From Isoperla grammatica (Eukaryota > Arthropoda > Insecta > Plecoptera > Perlodidae), in NCBI GenBank assembly GCA_945910005.1, contig OX246741.1, positions 38,952,872 through 39,016,871 on the forward strand: a DNA stretch of 64,000 nt. Reading direction: 5' to 3'. The notes under the pieces were generated by a model. The model did no database searches, was not told the DNA's origin, and was given only the letters and a program-made list of their open reading frames with translations. Numbering within the stretch: position 1 is the stretch's first letter; every line of letters begins with the position of its first letter. A program made the translations under genes and the position numbers. Below are positions 37,511 through 49,100 of the stretch, piece by piece.

Positions 37511-40351
37511 CTGGCCACATTGGATGATTACGACCTACCCTGGGAACATGATTTCTCTCTGTTAATATTGCTTTACAATTGTCAAAAGATAAACAAAAAT
37601 ATGCCATCACCATTAGCGACATTTCTTGATAGTAGGATATAACACTAACAGGGCTTGTCACAGTCGCAGAGTGGAGCTGGATCGAATAGGTTCTACTCTG
37701 TGACTGTCAACTGAAGTCTTCAAGTTTTAGATGGGCAGTGAACATGCCCGGAACATCAGCAGTTTAGCTACAATCGACGCTGCTACACAGGAAAGCCAAG
37801 TGTAATAATACCATAGATTATAGTTTGACTTTTGTATGGCGTAAACTACACATAAGCATGACAAGTGACAACGCCGATTTGCATTGTGAGAACTTCTTGG
37901 AAATACTAGGAATGTGACTGTAAGGAAGTCAGAAATTGATTATTTATTATAATATATTATGGTTTGCTAGCTAACAGTAACACCATACGTGACAACTAAT
38001 CAATCAAGTTGGATCTTCTTTGCGACAACGCCGATATTTCTCTTGTCAGTAAGCTGAACAACACTGAAAGTTGTTAGACAGAAAGTTGGAAACGAAGACG
38101 AATCATCGACAGCGAATACAGAGGTGACGAAACACCTGTATGAGAGTTAATGAAGAACGGAGCATCAAAACAAGATCAGAGAGTAAAACCTGCTACTTGG
38201 CATTGTATTCTGCTATTCAATCATTTAAGGTATTTTAGTAGTTAGATAGGAATGCCCAGTGCCCACCCAGGATCTGTTTAACTCAATGCAGGAATTTGCG
38301 TGTTTTGTATTTTATAAGGAGACGACAACAGTAAAACTTTGTCGCTGGTGCCGAAAAGTTTCGAATAGCTTTCCCCAATGAGACAGCTCCATTGCGTTTA
38401 TACTTTATACCTACTTTGTTCATAAATGTATATCATACCAAAAATACAATCCTTTACAATCACGTAAATCAATGACAAATTCTATTATATTTTACGCTGT
38501 GTGCACTGTTGCGTCTATTGTACAATACAGGCAATAATTAGTCTCATGCCTGGGCAATGTGTATTATCAGACAGGTAATCATATGTTCTAATCTTTATTT
38601 TTCTCATTGTATTATCGTCGTGTCTCTTTAGCAATAGTAATTGTTATTTAGATCGCTGTAAGTTTGACAAGAAAAATACGAGAAATCTGTAATACGAATG
38701 CAATCCAAAAACCAATGGTAAACTTTGAGTTTTAAGGACAATCTAGATGGAAGTATCTATGCAGATTAAAAAGAAATAAATTTTTAGAAAAATAAGAGAG
38801 TAGTCGTAAATTAAACGCATTTTTCTAACTTTTCAAAATATTTATGGTAATCAATCACACAAGGAGATACTTCAATATACATGTACACTTTTACCTGCAG
38901 ACGGGTGGTTAAAATTGGTGTTCAGAAACGTTTGAAACCAAGTAAGCCAGCTGGAAACTGCGTAAAACCGACCACGCAAAGTATGTGTAGCACATACAAA
39001 GAACATACTAATACTTCAAGTTACTGAGCCAAATCTCCATTAATCATGTTATAGAAACTGACTCAAACTAGAGAATTAAAATTCTTTCGAAAATAAAAAA
39101 AACAGTGGACATGGTTGTAGGGCAACAAGCCAAGCCAAAGTAAAGTCACATTGAGTCTACTCAGACAGTAAATTATGTTCACTTCACATTCAGTTGTTCA
39201 GATGACAAGTGAAACAAAAGCAAGTAGGCCTACACTCGTATTCACGACTGCCATCCTAGACAAATGCTATAAGGAAACAGGGAAATGGAGCAGGAGATTA
39301 CGAATACGTAGAAGGTTGAGGATGGAATGTTTTTTTTTGTATTATTACTTATACATTTATGTGCATGAAGTAATAGTCTTGAATATGTGTTGACTTGACT
39401 TATTTGTTTATGGTTGAATGGAAGTCACTTGGGGTTTATATGTCTATAGAGCACCCTCATTATGCGATGTGGCTATACCCAATACCTATGGACCGTATTA
39501 TGTATCATCATTAATGAATATACTTTATTTCTATAAGTTGTGATTTTCATAAAATTATTATTATATAATAATAATACATGACGGTTATACTGTTGTTTAC
39601 ATCATTTTTCTGCTGCTGTCGATGTTATGGCATAAATGGACTATTTCAAAAAGCTGATTTAAAAAGCACTTCATATCAGCACAATTGAATGATTGATTTA
39701 TTCTGTGTTTGCAACAGGACCAAGGTCCCCCTAGTACAGATATAATATATGGTAATTGTATAATGATGATGAAGACGGGAGGAGTGTAAACCTGCTACCG
39801 GCACGTAGCCTACTCCCGTACAGATACTCGAACTCCTGATTTGACGGATGACGCGAGCAGCTTACAGATAACATCATCTAACATATTACGATCGTCTTAT
39901 CAAGCCTAATAATTAGCAAACAATACGTTATTGTTATTGAAGGACGTTGCATGCTGTTATGTCTACGGCTTCTAAGTTGTGACTGTGCAAAAAACAAGAT
40001 GTGTCAGACCAGACAAAACAATATCCTAATGACTATGTCCATAACAACAACAGTAAAGAAAGAACCGTGTAAGTGGGATTTCTTCTTATCAAGTACTTTG
40101 TACTGAACTTGAATGTCAAACAAACAATTGTTAGGTAGGTATGCGCTGCAACAGAGTGTTTACATTCAACGCGCATGCGCATAGTAGATGGAAGGAAGTT
40201 GGATCTCGTTTAAAAGCCATCATAAATCGCCTGTGTACCATCTGCACTTTAGGAGAGCAGAAACACGTTCGAAGATTGTCCACTCAACCACACAATTCGC
40301 ACGTTTATCAGATCGCCACGGGGCTAAACGTTCTTGTAAACGTTTGATAGA
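37511..40351. other. Unique AT-rich sequence, presumed dys intron
   Basis: Scanned on the minus strand for the preceding PAS-A/bHLH exon (expected to end in GHSM before a GT) without success. A perfect GCGCATGCGC (NRF1-type palindrome) lies at 40171-40180. Confidence 0.5.
40171..40180. promoter_or_regulatory. GCGCATGCGC palindrome (NRF1-type site)
   Basis: Perfect 10-bp palindrome, the consensus bound by NRF1/Ewg proteins, isolated in AT-rich DNA. Function is inferred from the motif only. Confidence 0.25.
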
Positions 40352-40905
40352 TGACATTGCGGGTAGGTAAATCTTTTGGCACTGGCTGAAGATTGGTACA
40401 AAAGTTGTGCTGGGGGATAGGTGGCATTGCGGGTAGGTAAATCTTTGGGCACTGGCTGAAGATTGGTACAAAAGTTGTGCTGGGGGATAGGTGGCATTGC
40501 GGGTAGGTAAATCTTTGGGCACTGGCTGAAGATTGGTATAAAAGTTGTGCTGGGGGATAGGTGGCATTGCGGGTAGGTAAATCTTTTGGCACTGGCTGAA
40601 GATTGGTATAAAAGTTGTGCTGGGGGATAGGTGGCATTGCGGGTAGGTAAATCGTTTGGCACTGGCTGAAGATTGGTATAAAAGTTGTGCTGGGGGATAG
40701 GTGGCATTGCGGGTAGGTAAATCTTTTGGCACTGGCTGAAGATTGGTATAAAAGTTGTGCTGGGGGATAGGTGGCATTGCGGGTAGTTAAACCTTGTGGC
40801 ACTGGCTGAAGATTGGTATACAAGTTGTGCTGGGGGATAGGTGGCATCTTTGGGCACTGGCTGAAGATTGGTATAAAAGTTGTGCTGGGGGATAGGTGGC
40901 ATTGC
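40352..40905. repeat. Tandem array, 70 bp x 8
   Basis: actggctgaa recurs at 40381, 40451, 40521, 40591, 40661, 40731 and 40801, then at 40856 after a 15-bp deletion. All three minus frames stay open because the unit lacks minus-strand stops; since 70 is not a multiple of three, each frame rotates through the same three peptides (PPIPQHNFYTNL and so on). Not a gene. Confidence 0.95.
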
Positions 40906-41175
40906 AGGAAGATCAAACCTATCTTAGCATATTATGGCTGGTGTGTTGTATGTCCTATCGTAGCTTGAGGTATCTCATCTTTCAATATTTGATCTAAACA
41001 CAATTATTGTCACGTTTCTCAGTTTGGCATCGGGGTTTTTCTATCTATTTGGCACTAGTAATATTAATGTGACAGTAAACACTGACAATCAAATATGTAA
41101 GCCACAAGGCGGGAGTCACAAATTGATAGAATGGGAGCCCCACAGCGATTAATGTAGCTCGGTGTATGACTTATT

Positions 41176-41459
<284 letters not shown>

Positions 41460-42194
41460 GGTGCTCGACAACTTGGTCATATGACGTCGAGAGGTGATTG
41501 GAGGAAAGGGACAAGTAGGACGTAACGGGTTAGAAAAGGGAAAGAGGACGGGGATCACATTTCGACCTCGACTGTCCGGCTAGAGTGGCCCTACGCTTCT
41601 GCGGCCATGCACCAGCAGTCTCTGGTAAGGGACTTGTTCCGATAGAGCACATCAACATCGTGTGTACCAGTCTTGCTCAGCTAGAGCACGTGCGTGTTGG
41701 GCTAGGGTCTTCTCTTGCAGCATTCTCATATCTTAACAGCATCAGCAGTAAAACAATGTTTTGCCTTTTATTTCCCTGCGTCTCTCACTCTCTCTGTTAG
41801 ACACAAATGCAGTTTTATCTAGAAATGATGATATCTTCGCACTTCATCTCCAAAACGAGACCAATTGTGAAATTGTTAGAACGGTACAAGTCTAAAGCTA
41901 ACAATGTGACGTCATTAGGTCCAACAGTCTTAGAGCGAATAGTGTGTTAAGATAACGGAAGAAATTGATAAAGCAAGGAGACGAAAAGAATGCCAGAGAC
42001 GAGCACGACAAAGATGCGTTGACACATTGAGAGAAGAAATAAGAGAAATAATTCTAGCAACAAGGGACATAATAGACGGTCTGAATGTCCCCCACTGGAA
42101 ATCAGTGGTGGAAACTGAGCGATTAGACAATAAATACAAATGAATTGAGTTATCAATAAAGCGGGCTGCGTATATTGAATTAATTACGGGCGTG
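41460..42194 (+). other. Unique segment with weak plus-strand exon signals
   Basis: Contains a strong pyrimidine tract ending CTCTCTGTTAG (41800), followed by an open stretch (NAVLSRNDDIFALHL). An open frame at 41943-42143 reads through a basic stretch (RRRKECQRRARQR) and an amphipathic stretch (VDTLREEIREIIL) to TGA, and AATAAA follows at 42155-42160. The parts lie in different frames and the minus strand is also open here, so a last exon of an unknown plus-strand gene is only a possibility. TGACGTCA lies at 41907-41914. Confidence 0.25.
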
Positions 42195-43238
42195 ATAAGA
42201 GAAATATATTTACATGTTGGAGGCTCAGAATGTCTTATACTCACAGGAAATAAATATATTTACATGTTAAAGAGGTTCAGAATGTCTTACAATCACAGGA
42301 AATAAATATATTTACATGTTGAAGAGGTTCAGAATGTCTTACACTCACAGGAAATAAATATATTTACATGTTGAAGAGGTTCAGAATGTCTTCACTCACA
42401 GGAAATAAATATATTTACATGTTGAACAGGTTCAGAATGTCTTACAATCACAGGAAATAAATATATTTACATGTTGAAGAGGTTCACAATGTCTTACACT
42501 CACAGGAAGTAAATATATTTACATGTTGAAGAGGTTCAGAATGTCTTACAATCACAGGAAATAAATATATTTTCATGTTGAAGAGGTTCAGAATATCTTC
42601 CACTCACAGGAAGTAAATATATTTACATGTTGAAGAGGTTCAGAATGTCTTCACTCACAGGAAGTAAATATATTTACATGTTGAAGAGGTTCAGAATGTC
42701 TTACACTCACAGGAAATAAATATATTTACATGTTGAAGAGGTTCAGAATGTCTTACACTCACAAAAAATAAATATATTTACATGTTGGAGAGGTTCAGAA
42801 TGTCTTACACTCACAGGAAATAAATATATTTACATGTTGAAGAGGTTCAGAATGTCTTACACTCACAGGAAATAAATATATTTACATGTTGAAGAGGTTC
42901 AGAATGTCTTACAATCACAGGAAATAAATATATTTTCATGTTGAAGAGGTTCAGAATATCTTCCACTCACAGGAAGTAAATATATTTACATGTTGAAGAG
43001 GTTCAGAATGTCTTCACTCACAGGAAGTAAATATATTTACATGTTGAAGAGGTTCAGAATGTCTTCACTCACAGGAAATAAATATATTTACATGTTGAAG
43101 AGGCTCAGAATGTCTTACAATCACAGGAAATAAATATATTTTCATGTTGAAGAGGTTCAGAATGTCTTACACTCACAGGAAGTAAATATATTTACATGTT
43201 GAAGAGGTTCAGAATGTCTTACACTCACAGGAAATAAA
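42195..43238. repeat. Tandem array, 51/52 bp x 20
   Basis: Twenty catgttg motifs at steps of 51 or 52 bp. The 51-bp units read gtcttcactcacag and the 52-bp units gtcttacactcacag or gtcttacaatcacag. On the minus strand each unit carries CCT then GTGAGT, a donor-like motif. A block of several units is repeated: the order ttttcatg, atatcttccactc, tcttcactc recurs at 42.57-42.66 and 42.93-43.02 kb. Confidence 0.95.
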
Positions 43239-43363
43239 TGCCTTGCAACGATATTCTGTATGAGAACTGTCACCTGGATGAATCAATGTGTTTAATAGTT
43301 TTCAGCTTTAAAAGTGATTGAAGAGAGTATTTCGTTCCGTAGACATGTTATGTTGGTTAGTAA

Positions 43364-43410
43364 GTCTCCTGGGAATCGAACCCTGAAACTTCTTCATTGG
43401 CAGCAGCAGT
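43364..43410 (-). repeat. tRNA-like SINE remnant
   Basis: Read on the minus strand: tgctgctgccaatgaagaag, then tttcaGGGTTCGATTCCCaggag. It aligns base for base, with one indel and several changes, with the remnant at 60082-60132, including the upstream CTGCTGC and AATG. Two dispersed copies of a tRNA 3'-half-like sequence are best explained by a SINE family. Confidence 0.5.
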
Positions 43411-44094
43411 ATAATGTCAATAAATCAATCAGCATACAATACCAACGTGTGACACATGAGAACACGAGTGGATCATGACGTCATACGAGAGCCCTCCAAT
43501 CACGGCTCAGCCACACAACAGAACGGAAGGTATATGCTTAGACGTGACCTCCCATCATGCGCGTTATAAACAATCGTAAATACCAATAATAGGAAAACAT
43601 TAAATCACGAGCTAACTACCTGATTTTCCAGCACATACATTGGAGGTTGTTATGTACGATAATGTGTTGTTAATCTAAACTCTTGGAATAACAATAATTG
43701 CAACGTCACAGACTGGCCTTCAAGCTTATTAAATGTGTGATATATAAATATCTTGGTAAGATCGTGTCTTTACAACTACATTCAACATCAACATTTTAGA
43801 ACGATGCAGGTCTAGCTTCCATCAAGATATCCAAAACTGATTGTGTTTGGATATAATTGCAAAAGGTAATACGTTTTGAATCATTATTTGTAATTTTCTA
43901 GAATATCCGTAGATATTGATAATATCTATTCCCACATCATTTCACAATAGGCAACACGCGTACGATTTTTTTTGTTAAACCAAACACTAAGTTTAATAGT
44001 AGCAGATACAAAAAGTTTATTAATGCGAGTCCCAAGTAAAAAATAAATTTTTAAATAGGTTTAATGTGGTCGCATTTATTGAAGTTTAAACTCG

Positions 44095-44245
44095 GGGATC
44101 TGAAACGCGTACAGGTGGCTGTGACGCAATGATTGTGTAGACGTGGCGCAACAGACCAATCGCTGAGGCGGTGAGCGTACACAGTACAAAACCATGACGT
44201 CAAATCCACTCTACATGGCGGCGGCTCGTTTTTCGCGCCCTTTTA
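44095..44245. promoter_or_regulatory. Promoter-like block (CCAAT, CRE, ATGGCGGCGG)
   Basis: In otherwise AT-rich DNA this block holds CCAAT (44156-44160), TGACGTCA (44195-44202), ATGGCGGCGG (44215-44224, resembling a YY1-type site) and the GC-rich ctcgtttttcgcgccc. The combination resembles an animal promoter. No adjacent first exon was identified, and the link to dys (minus strand, exons at 37 and 27 kb) is speculative. Confidence 0.3.
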
Positions 44246-44433
44246 TTTATCGTTACTCAACCAATTATTTTAAGGCATAGACTGTTCCGTTTTTCAAAAT
44301 TCAAAGACACAAAATTATTAAATGAGAGACATAGTATTTAAAAATCAATTAAAATTTTCATACGCGTGTTCCCTATTGTTACATTGGAAGTCCAGCATTA
44401 AAGAGTTTCCATGAACCAAGATGAAGCTGTCCG

Positions 44434-45684
44434 CTGGCAAACTCTGTTACCGCAGCTAACAAGTGGCAAACTCTGTTGTCGCAGCTAACAAGTGACAAAG
44501 TCTGTTGCCGCAGCTAACAAGTGGCAAACTCTGTTGCCGCAGCTAACAAGTGGCAAACTCTGTTGTCGCAGCTAACAAGTGGCAAACTCTGTTGTCGCAG
44601 CTAACAAGTGACAAAGTCTGTTGCCGCAGCTAACAAGTGTCAAACTCTGTTGTCGCAGCTAACAAGTGGCAAACTCTGTTGCCGCAGCTAACAAGTGGCA
44701 AACTCTGTTGTCGCAGCTAACAAGTGGCAAACTCTGTTGCCGCAGCTAACAAGTGGCAAACTCTGTTGCCGCAGCTAACAAGTGGCAAACTCTGTTGCCG
44801 CAGCTAACAAGTGGCAAACTCTGTTGCCGCAGCTAACAAGTGGCAAACTCTGTTGCCGCAGCTAACAAGTGGCAAACTCTGTTGTCGCAGCTTTAAGTGG
44901 CAAACTCTGTTGCCGCAGCTAACAAGTGGCAAACTCTGTTGCCGCAGCTAACAAGTGACAAAGTCTGTTGTCGCAGCTAACAAGTGGCAAACTCTGTTGT
45001 CGCAGCTAACAAGTGACAAAGTCTGTTGCCGCAGCTAACAAGTGGCAAACTCTGTTGCCGCAGCTAACAAGTGGCAAACTCTGTTGCCGCAGCTAACAAG
45101 TGGCAAACTCTGTTGTCGCAGCTAACAAGTGACAAAGTCTGTTGCCGCAGCTAACAAGTGGCAAACTCTGTTGCCGCAGCTAACAAGTGGCAAACTCTGT
45201 TGCCGCAGCTAACAAGTGGCAAACTCTGTTGCCGCAGCTAACAAGTGACAAACTCTGTTGTCGCAGCTAACAAGTGGCAAACTCTGTTGTCGCAGCTTAC
45301 AAGTGTCAAACTCTGTTGTCGCAGCTTACAAGTGGCAAACTCTGTTGTCGCAGCTTACAAGTGGCAAAGTCTGTCGTCGCAGCTTACAAGTGGCAAACTC
45401 TGTTGTCGCAGCTTTAAGTGGCAAACTCTGTTGTCGCAGCTAACAAGTGGCAAACTCTGTTGTCGCAGCTTTAAGTGGCAAACTCTGTTGTCGCAGCTAA
45501 CAAGTGACAAAGTCTGTTGTCGCAGCTTACAAGTGGCAAACTCTGTTGTCGCAGCTAAAAAGTGGCAAACTCTGTATTCGCAGCTTTAAGTGGCAAACTC
45601 TGTTGTCGCAGCTAACAAGTGGCAAACTCTGTTGTCGCAGCTTTAAGTGGCAAACTCTGTACTCGCAGCTAACAAGTGGCAAAT
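44434..45684. repeat. Tandem array, 29 bp x about 43
   Basis: Units of aagtggcaaactctgttg[ct]cgcagctaac. Shorter 27-bp forms (agctttaagtgg) occur at 44.89 kb and several times after 45.4 kb. ttgccgc units dominate the first part and ttgtcgc units the last part. The 29-bp period makes frames rotate, giving spurious peptides. Confidence 0.95.
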
Positions 45685-46160
45685 TTTGAACTGTTTTTGA
45701 AGGTCAAAACGTACAGATAGGTTGTTTGTTTAGTTTTTGTCGTGACTATAGTTCCACAAAAAACTGTTTTCCCCAACAAATAAATTGAACTCTGAATGCT
45801 AAAAGCTGGGGCGTGTGTTATTCTTATTCCTTACCAGACAATGATTTGCATCTGAACATGATGCCCGAAAGTGAGGCTGTCATTTGGCCAAGGTATTAAG
45901 TGTCATCAAGAAGGATCGTCTTCTAGTTGGCTGCTGGCGATACGTGTAAGTCTTCCTAATACGGCACGAGGCGCGAGCACGGAATGAAAAGATCGACACA
46001 CCGGTTCTTGGAAATCAGTATTTTAGTTAGATCTCCAGTGGCGTAGCGGAGGGGCTAGTTCGCATGCGTAACGTTGGCCTAGCGTGAGTATTCTCATGCT
46101 TAAGGCAGCTTAGTTGTCTCCTTCTCTAGTACCTACAGTTTTTTTTTATGATGGATAATT
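45685..46160. other. Unique spacer, no gene recognised
   Basis: Mixed-composition sequence leading into the 84-bp array. Nothing coding recognised. Confidence 0.5.
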
Positions 46161-49100
46161 TACGTCCATCTATATTCTATCTATAGGTTACCTGGAACGG
46201 TGGGCCAGACAGGCGTGTGCTCTCTACTTAGCGGGAGCCTGTATTTACGTCATCTATATTCTATCTATAGGTTACCTGGAACGGTGGGCCAGACAGGCGT
46301 GTGCTCTCTACTTAGCGGGAGCCTGTATTTACGTCATCTATATTCTATCTATAGGTTACCTGGAACGGTCAGCCAGACAGGCGTGTGCTCTCTACTTAGC
46401 GGGAGCCTGTATTTACGTCATCTATATTCTATCTATAGGTTACCTGGAACGGTGGGCCAGACAGGCGTGTGCTCTCTACTTAGCGGGAGCCTGTATTTAC
46501 GTCATCTATATTCTATCTATAGGTTACCTGGAACGGTGGGCGTGTGCTCTCTACTTAGCGGGCGCCTGTATTTACGTCATCTATATTCTATCTATAGGTT
46601 ACCTGGAACGGTGGGCCAGACAGGCGTGTGCTCTCTACTTAGCGGGAGCCTGTATTTACGTCATCTATATTCTATCTATAGGTTACCTGGAACGGTGGGC
46701 CAGACAGGCGTGTGCTCTCTACTTAGCGGGAGCCTGTATTTACGTCATCTATATTCTATCTATAGGTTACCTGGAACGGTGGGCCAGACAGGCGTGTGCT
46801 CTCTACTTAGCGGGCGCCTGTATTTACGTCATCTATATTCTATCTATAGGTTACCTGGAACGGTGGGCCAGACAGGCGTGTGCTCTCTACTTAGCGGGCG
46901 CCTGTATTTACGTCATCTATATTCTATCTATAGGTTACCTGGAACGGTGGGCCAGACAGGCGTGTGCTCTCTACTTAGCGGGAGCCTGTATTTACGTCAT
47001 CTATATTCTATCTATAGGTTACCTGGAACGGTGGGCCAGACAGGCGTGTGCTCTCTACTTAGCGGGCGCCTGTATTTACGTCATCTATATTCTATCTATA
47101 GGTTACCTGGAACGGTGGGCCAGACAGGCGTGTGCTCTCTACTTAGCGGGAGCCTGTATTTACGTCATCTATATTCTATCTATAGGTTACCTGGAACGGT
47201 GGGCCAGACAGGCGTGTGCTCTCTACTTAGCGGGAGCCTGTATTTACGTCATCTATATTCTATCTATAGGTTACCTGGAACGGTGGGCCAGACAGGCGTG
47301 TGCTCTCTACTTAGCGGGAGCCTGTATTTACGTCATCTATATTCTATCTATAGGTTACCTGGAACGGTGGGCCAGACAGGCGTGTGCTCTCTACTTAGCG
47401 GGAGCCTGTATTTACGTCATCTATATTCTATCTATAGGTTACCTGGAACGGTGGGCCAGACAGGCGTGTGCTCTCTACTTAGCGGGAGCCTGTATTTACG
47501 TCATCTATATTCTATCTATAGGTTACCTGGAACGGTGGGCCAGACAGGCGTGTGCTCTCTACTTAGCGGGAGCCTGTATTTACGTCATCTATATTCTATC
47601 TATAGGTTACCTGGAACGGTGGGCCAGACAGGCGTGTGCTCTCTACTTAGCGGGAGCCTGTATTTACGTCATCTATATTCTATCTATAGGTTACCTGGAA
47701 CGGTGGGCCAGACAGGCGTGTGCTCTCTACTTAGCGGGAGCCTGTATTTACGTCATCTATATTCTATCTATAGGTTACCTGGAACGGTGGGCCAGACAGG
47801 CGTGTGCTCTCTACTTAGCGGGAGCCTGTATTTACGTCATCTATATTCTATCTATAGGTTACCTGGAACGGTGGGCCAGACAGGCGTGTGCTCTCTACTT
47901 AGCGGGAGCCTGTATTTACGTCATCTATATTCTATCTATAGGTTACCTGGAACGGTGGGCCAGACAGGCGTGTGCTCTCTACTTAGCGGGAGCCTGTATT
48001 TACGTCATCTATATTCTATCTATAGGTTACCTGGAACGGTGGGCCAGACAGGCGTGTGCTCTCTACTTAGCGGGCGCCTGTATTTACGTCCATCTATATT
48101 CTATCTATAGGTTACCTGGAACGGTGGGCCAGACAGGCGTGTGCTCTCTACTTAGCGGGAGCCTGTATTTACGTCATCTATATTCTATCTATAGGTTACC
48201 TGGAACGGTGGGCCAGACAGGCGTGTGCTCTCTACTTAGCGGGAGCCTGTATTTACGTCATCTATATTCTATCTATAGGTTACCTGGAACGGTGGGCCAG
48301 ACAGGCGTGTGCTCTCTACTTAGCGGGAGCCTGTATTTACGTCATCTATATTCTATCTATAGGTTACCTGGAACGGTGGGCCAGACAGGCGTGTGCTCTC
48401 TACTTAGCGGGAGCCTGTATTTACGTCATCTATATTCTATCTATAGGTTACCTGGAACGGTGGGCCAGACAGGCGTGTGCTCTCTACTTAGCGGGCGCCT
48501 GTATTTACGTCATCTATATTCTATCTATAGGTTACCTGGAACGGTGGGTCAGACAGGCGTGTGCTCTCTACTTAGCGGGAGCCTGTATTTACGTCATCTA
48601 TATTCTATCTATAGGTTACCTGGAACGGTGGGCCAGACAGGCGTGTGCTCTCTACTTAGCGGGAGCCTGTATTTACGTCATCTATATTCTATCTATAGGT
48701 TACCTGGAACGGTGGGCCAGACAGGCGTGTGCTCTCTACTTAGCGGGAGCCTGTATTTACGTCATCTATATTCTATCTATAGGTTACCTGGAACGGTGGG
48801 CCAGACAGGCGTGTGCTCTCTACTTAGCGGGAGCCTGTATTTACGTCATCTATATTCTATCTATAGGTTACCTGGAACGGTGGGCCAGACAGGCGTGTGC
48901 TCTCTACTTAGCGGGAGCCTGTATTTACGTCATCTATATTCTATCTATAGGTTACCTGGAACGGTGGGCCAGACAGGCGTGTGCTCTCTACTTAGCGGGC
49001 GCCTGTATTTACGTCATCTATATTCTATCTATAGGTTACCTGGAACGGTGGGCCAGACAGGCGTGTGCTCTCTACTTAGCGGGAGCCTGTATTTACGTCA

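Larger units (their letters stand above)
43239..44433. other. Unique sequence with SINE remnant and promoter-like motifs
   Basis: Holds a tRNA-like remnant (43364-43410), TGACGTCA with a nearby CCAAT (43476-43500) and a promoter-like block (44095-44245). No coding exon recognised. Confidence 0.5.

Noticed and set aside
45965..45972. ggcacgag, identical to an old cDNA-library adaptor
   Set aside because: An eight-base match with no vector or adaptor context; treated as chance.
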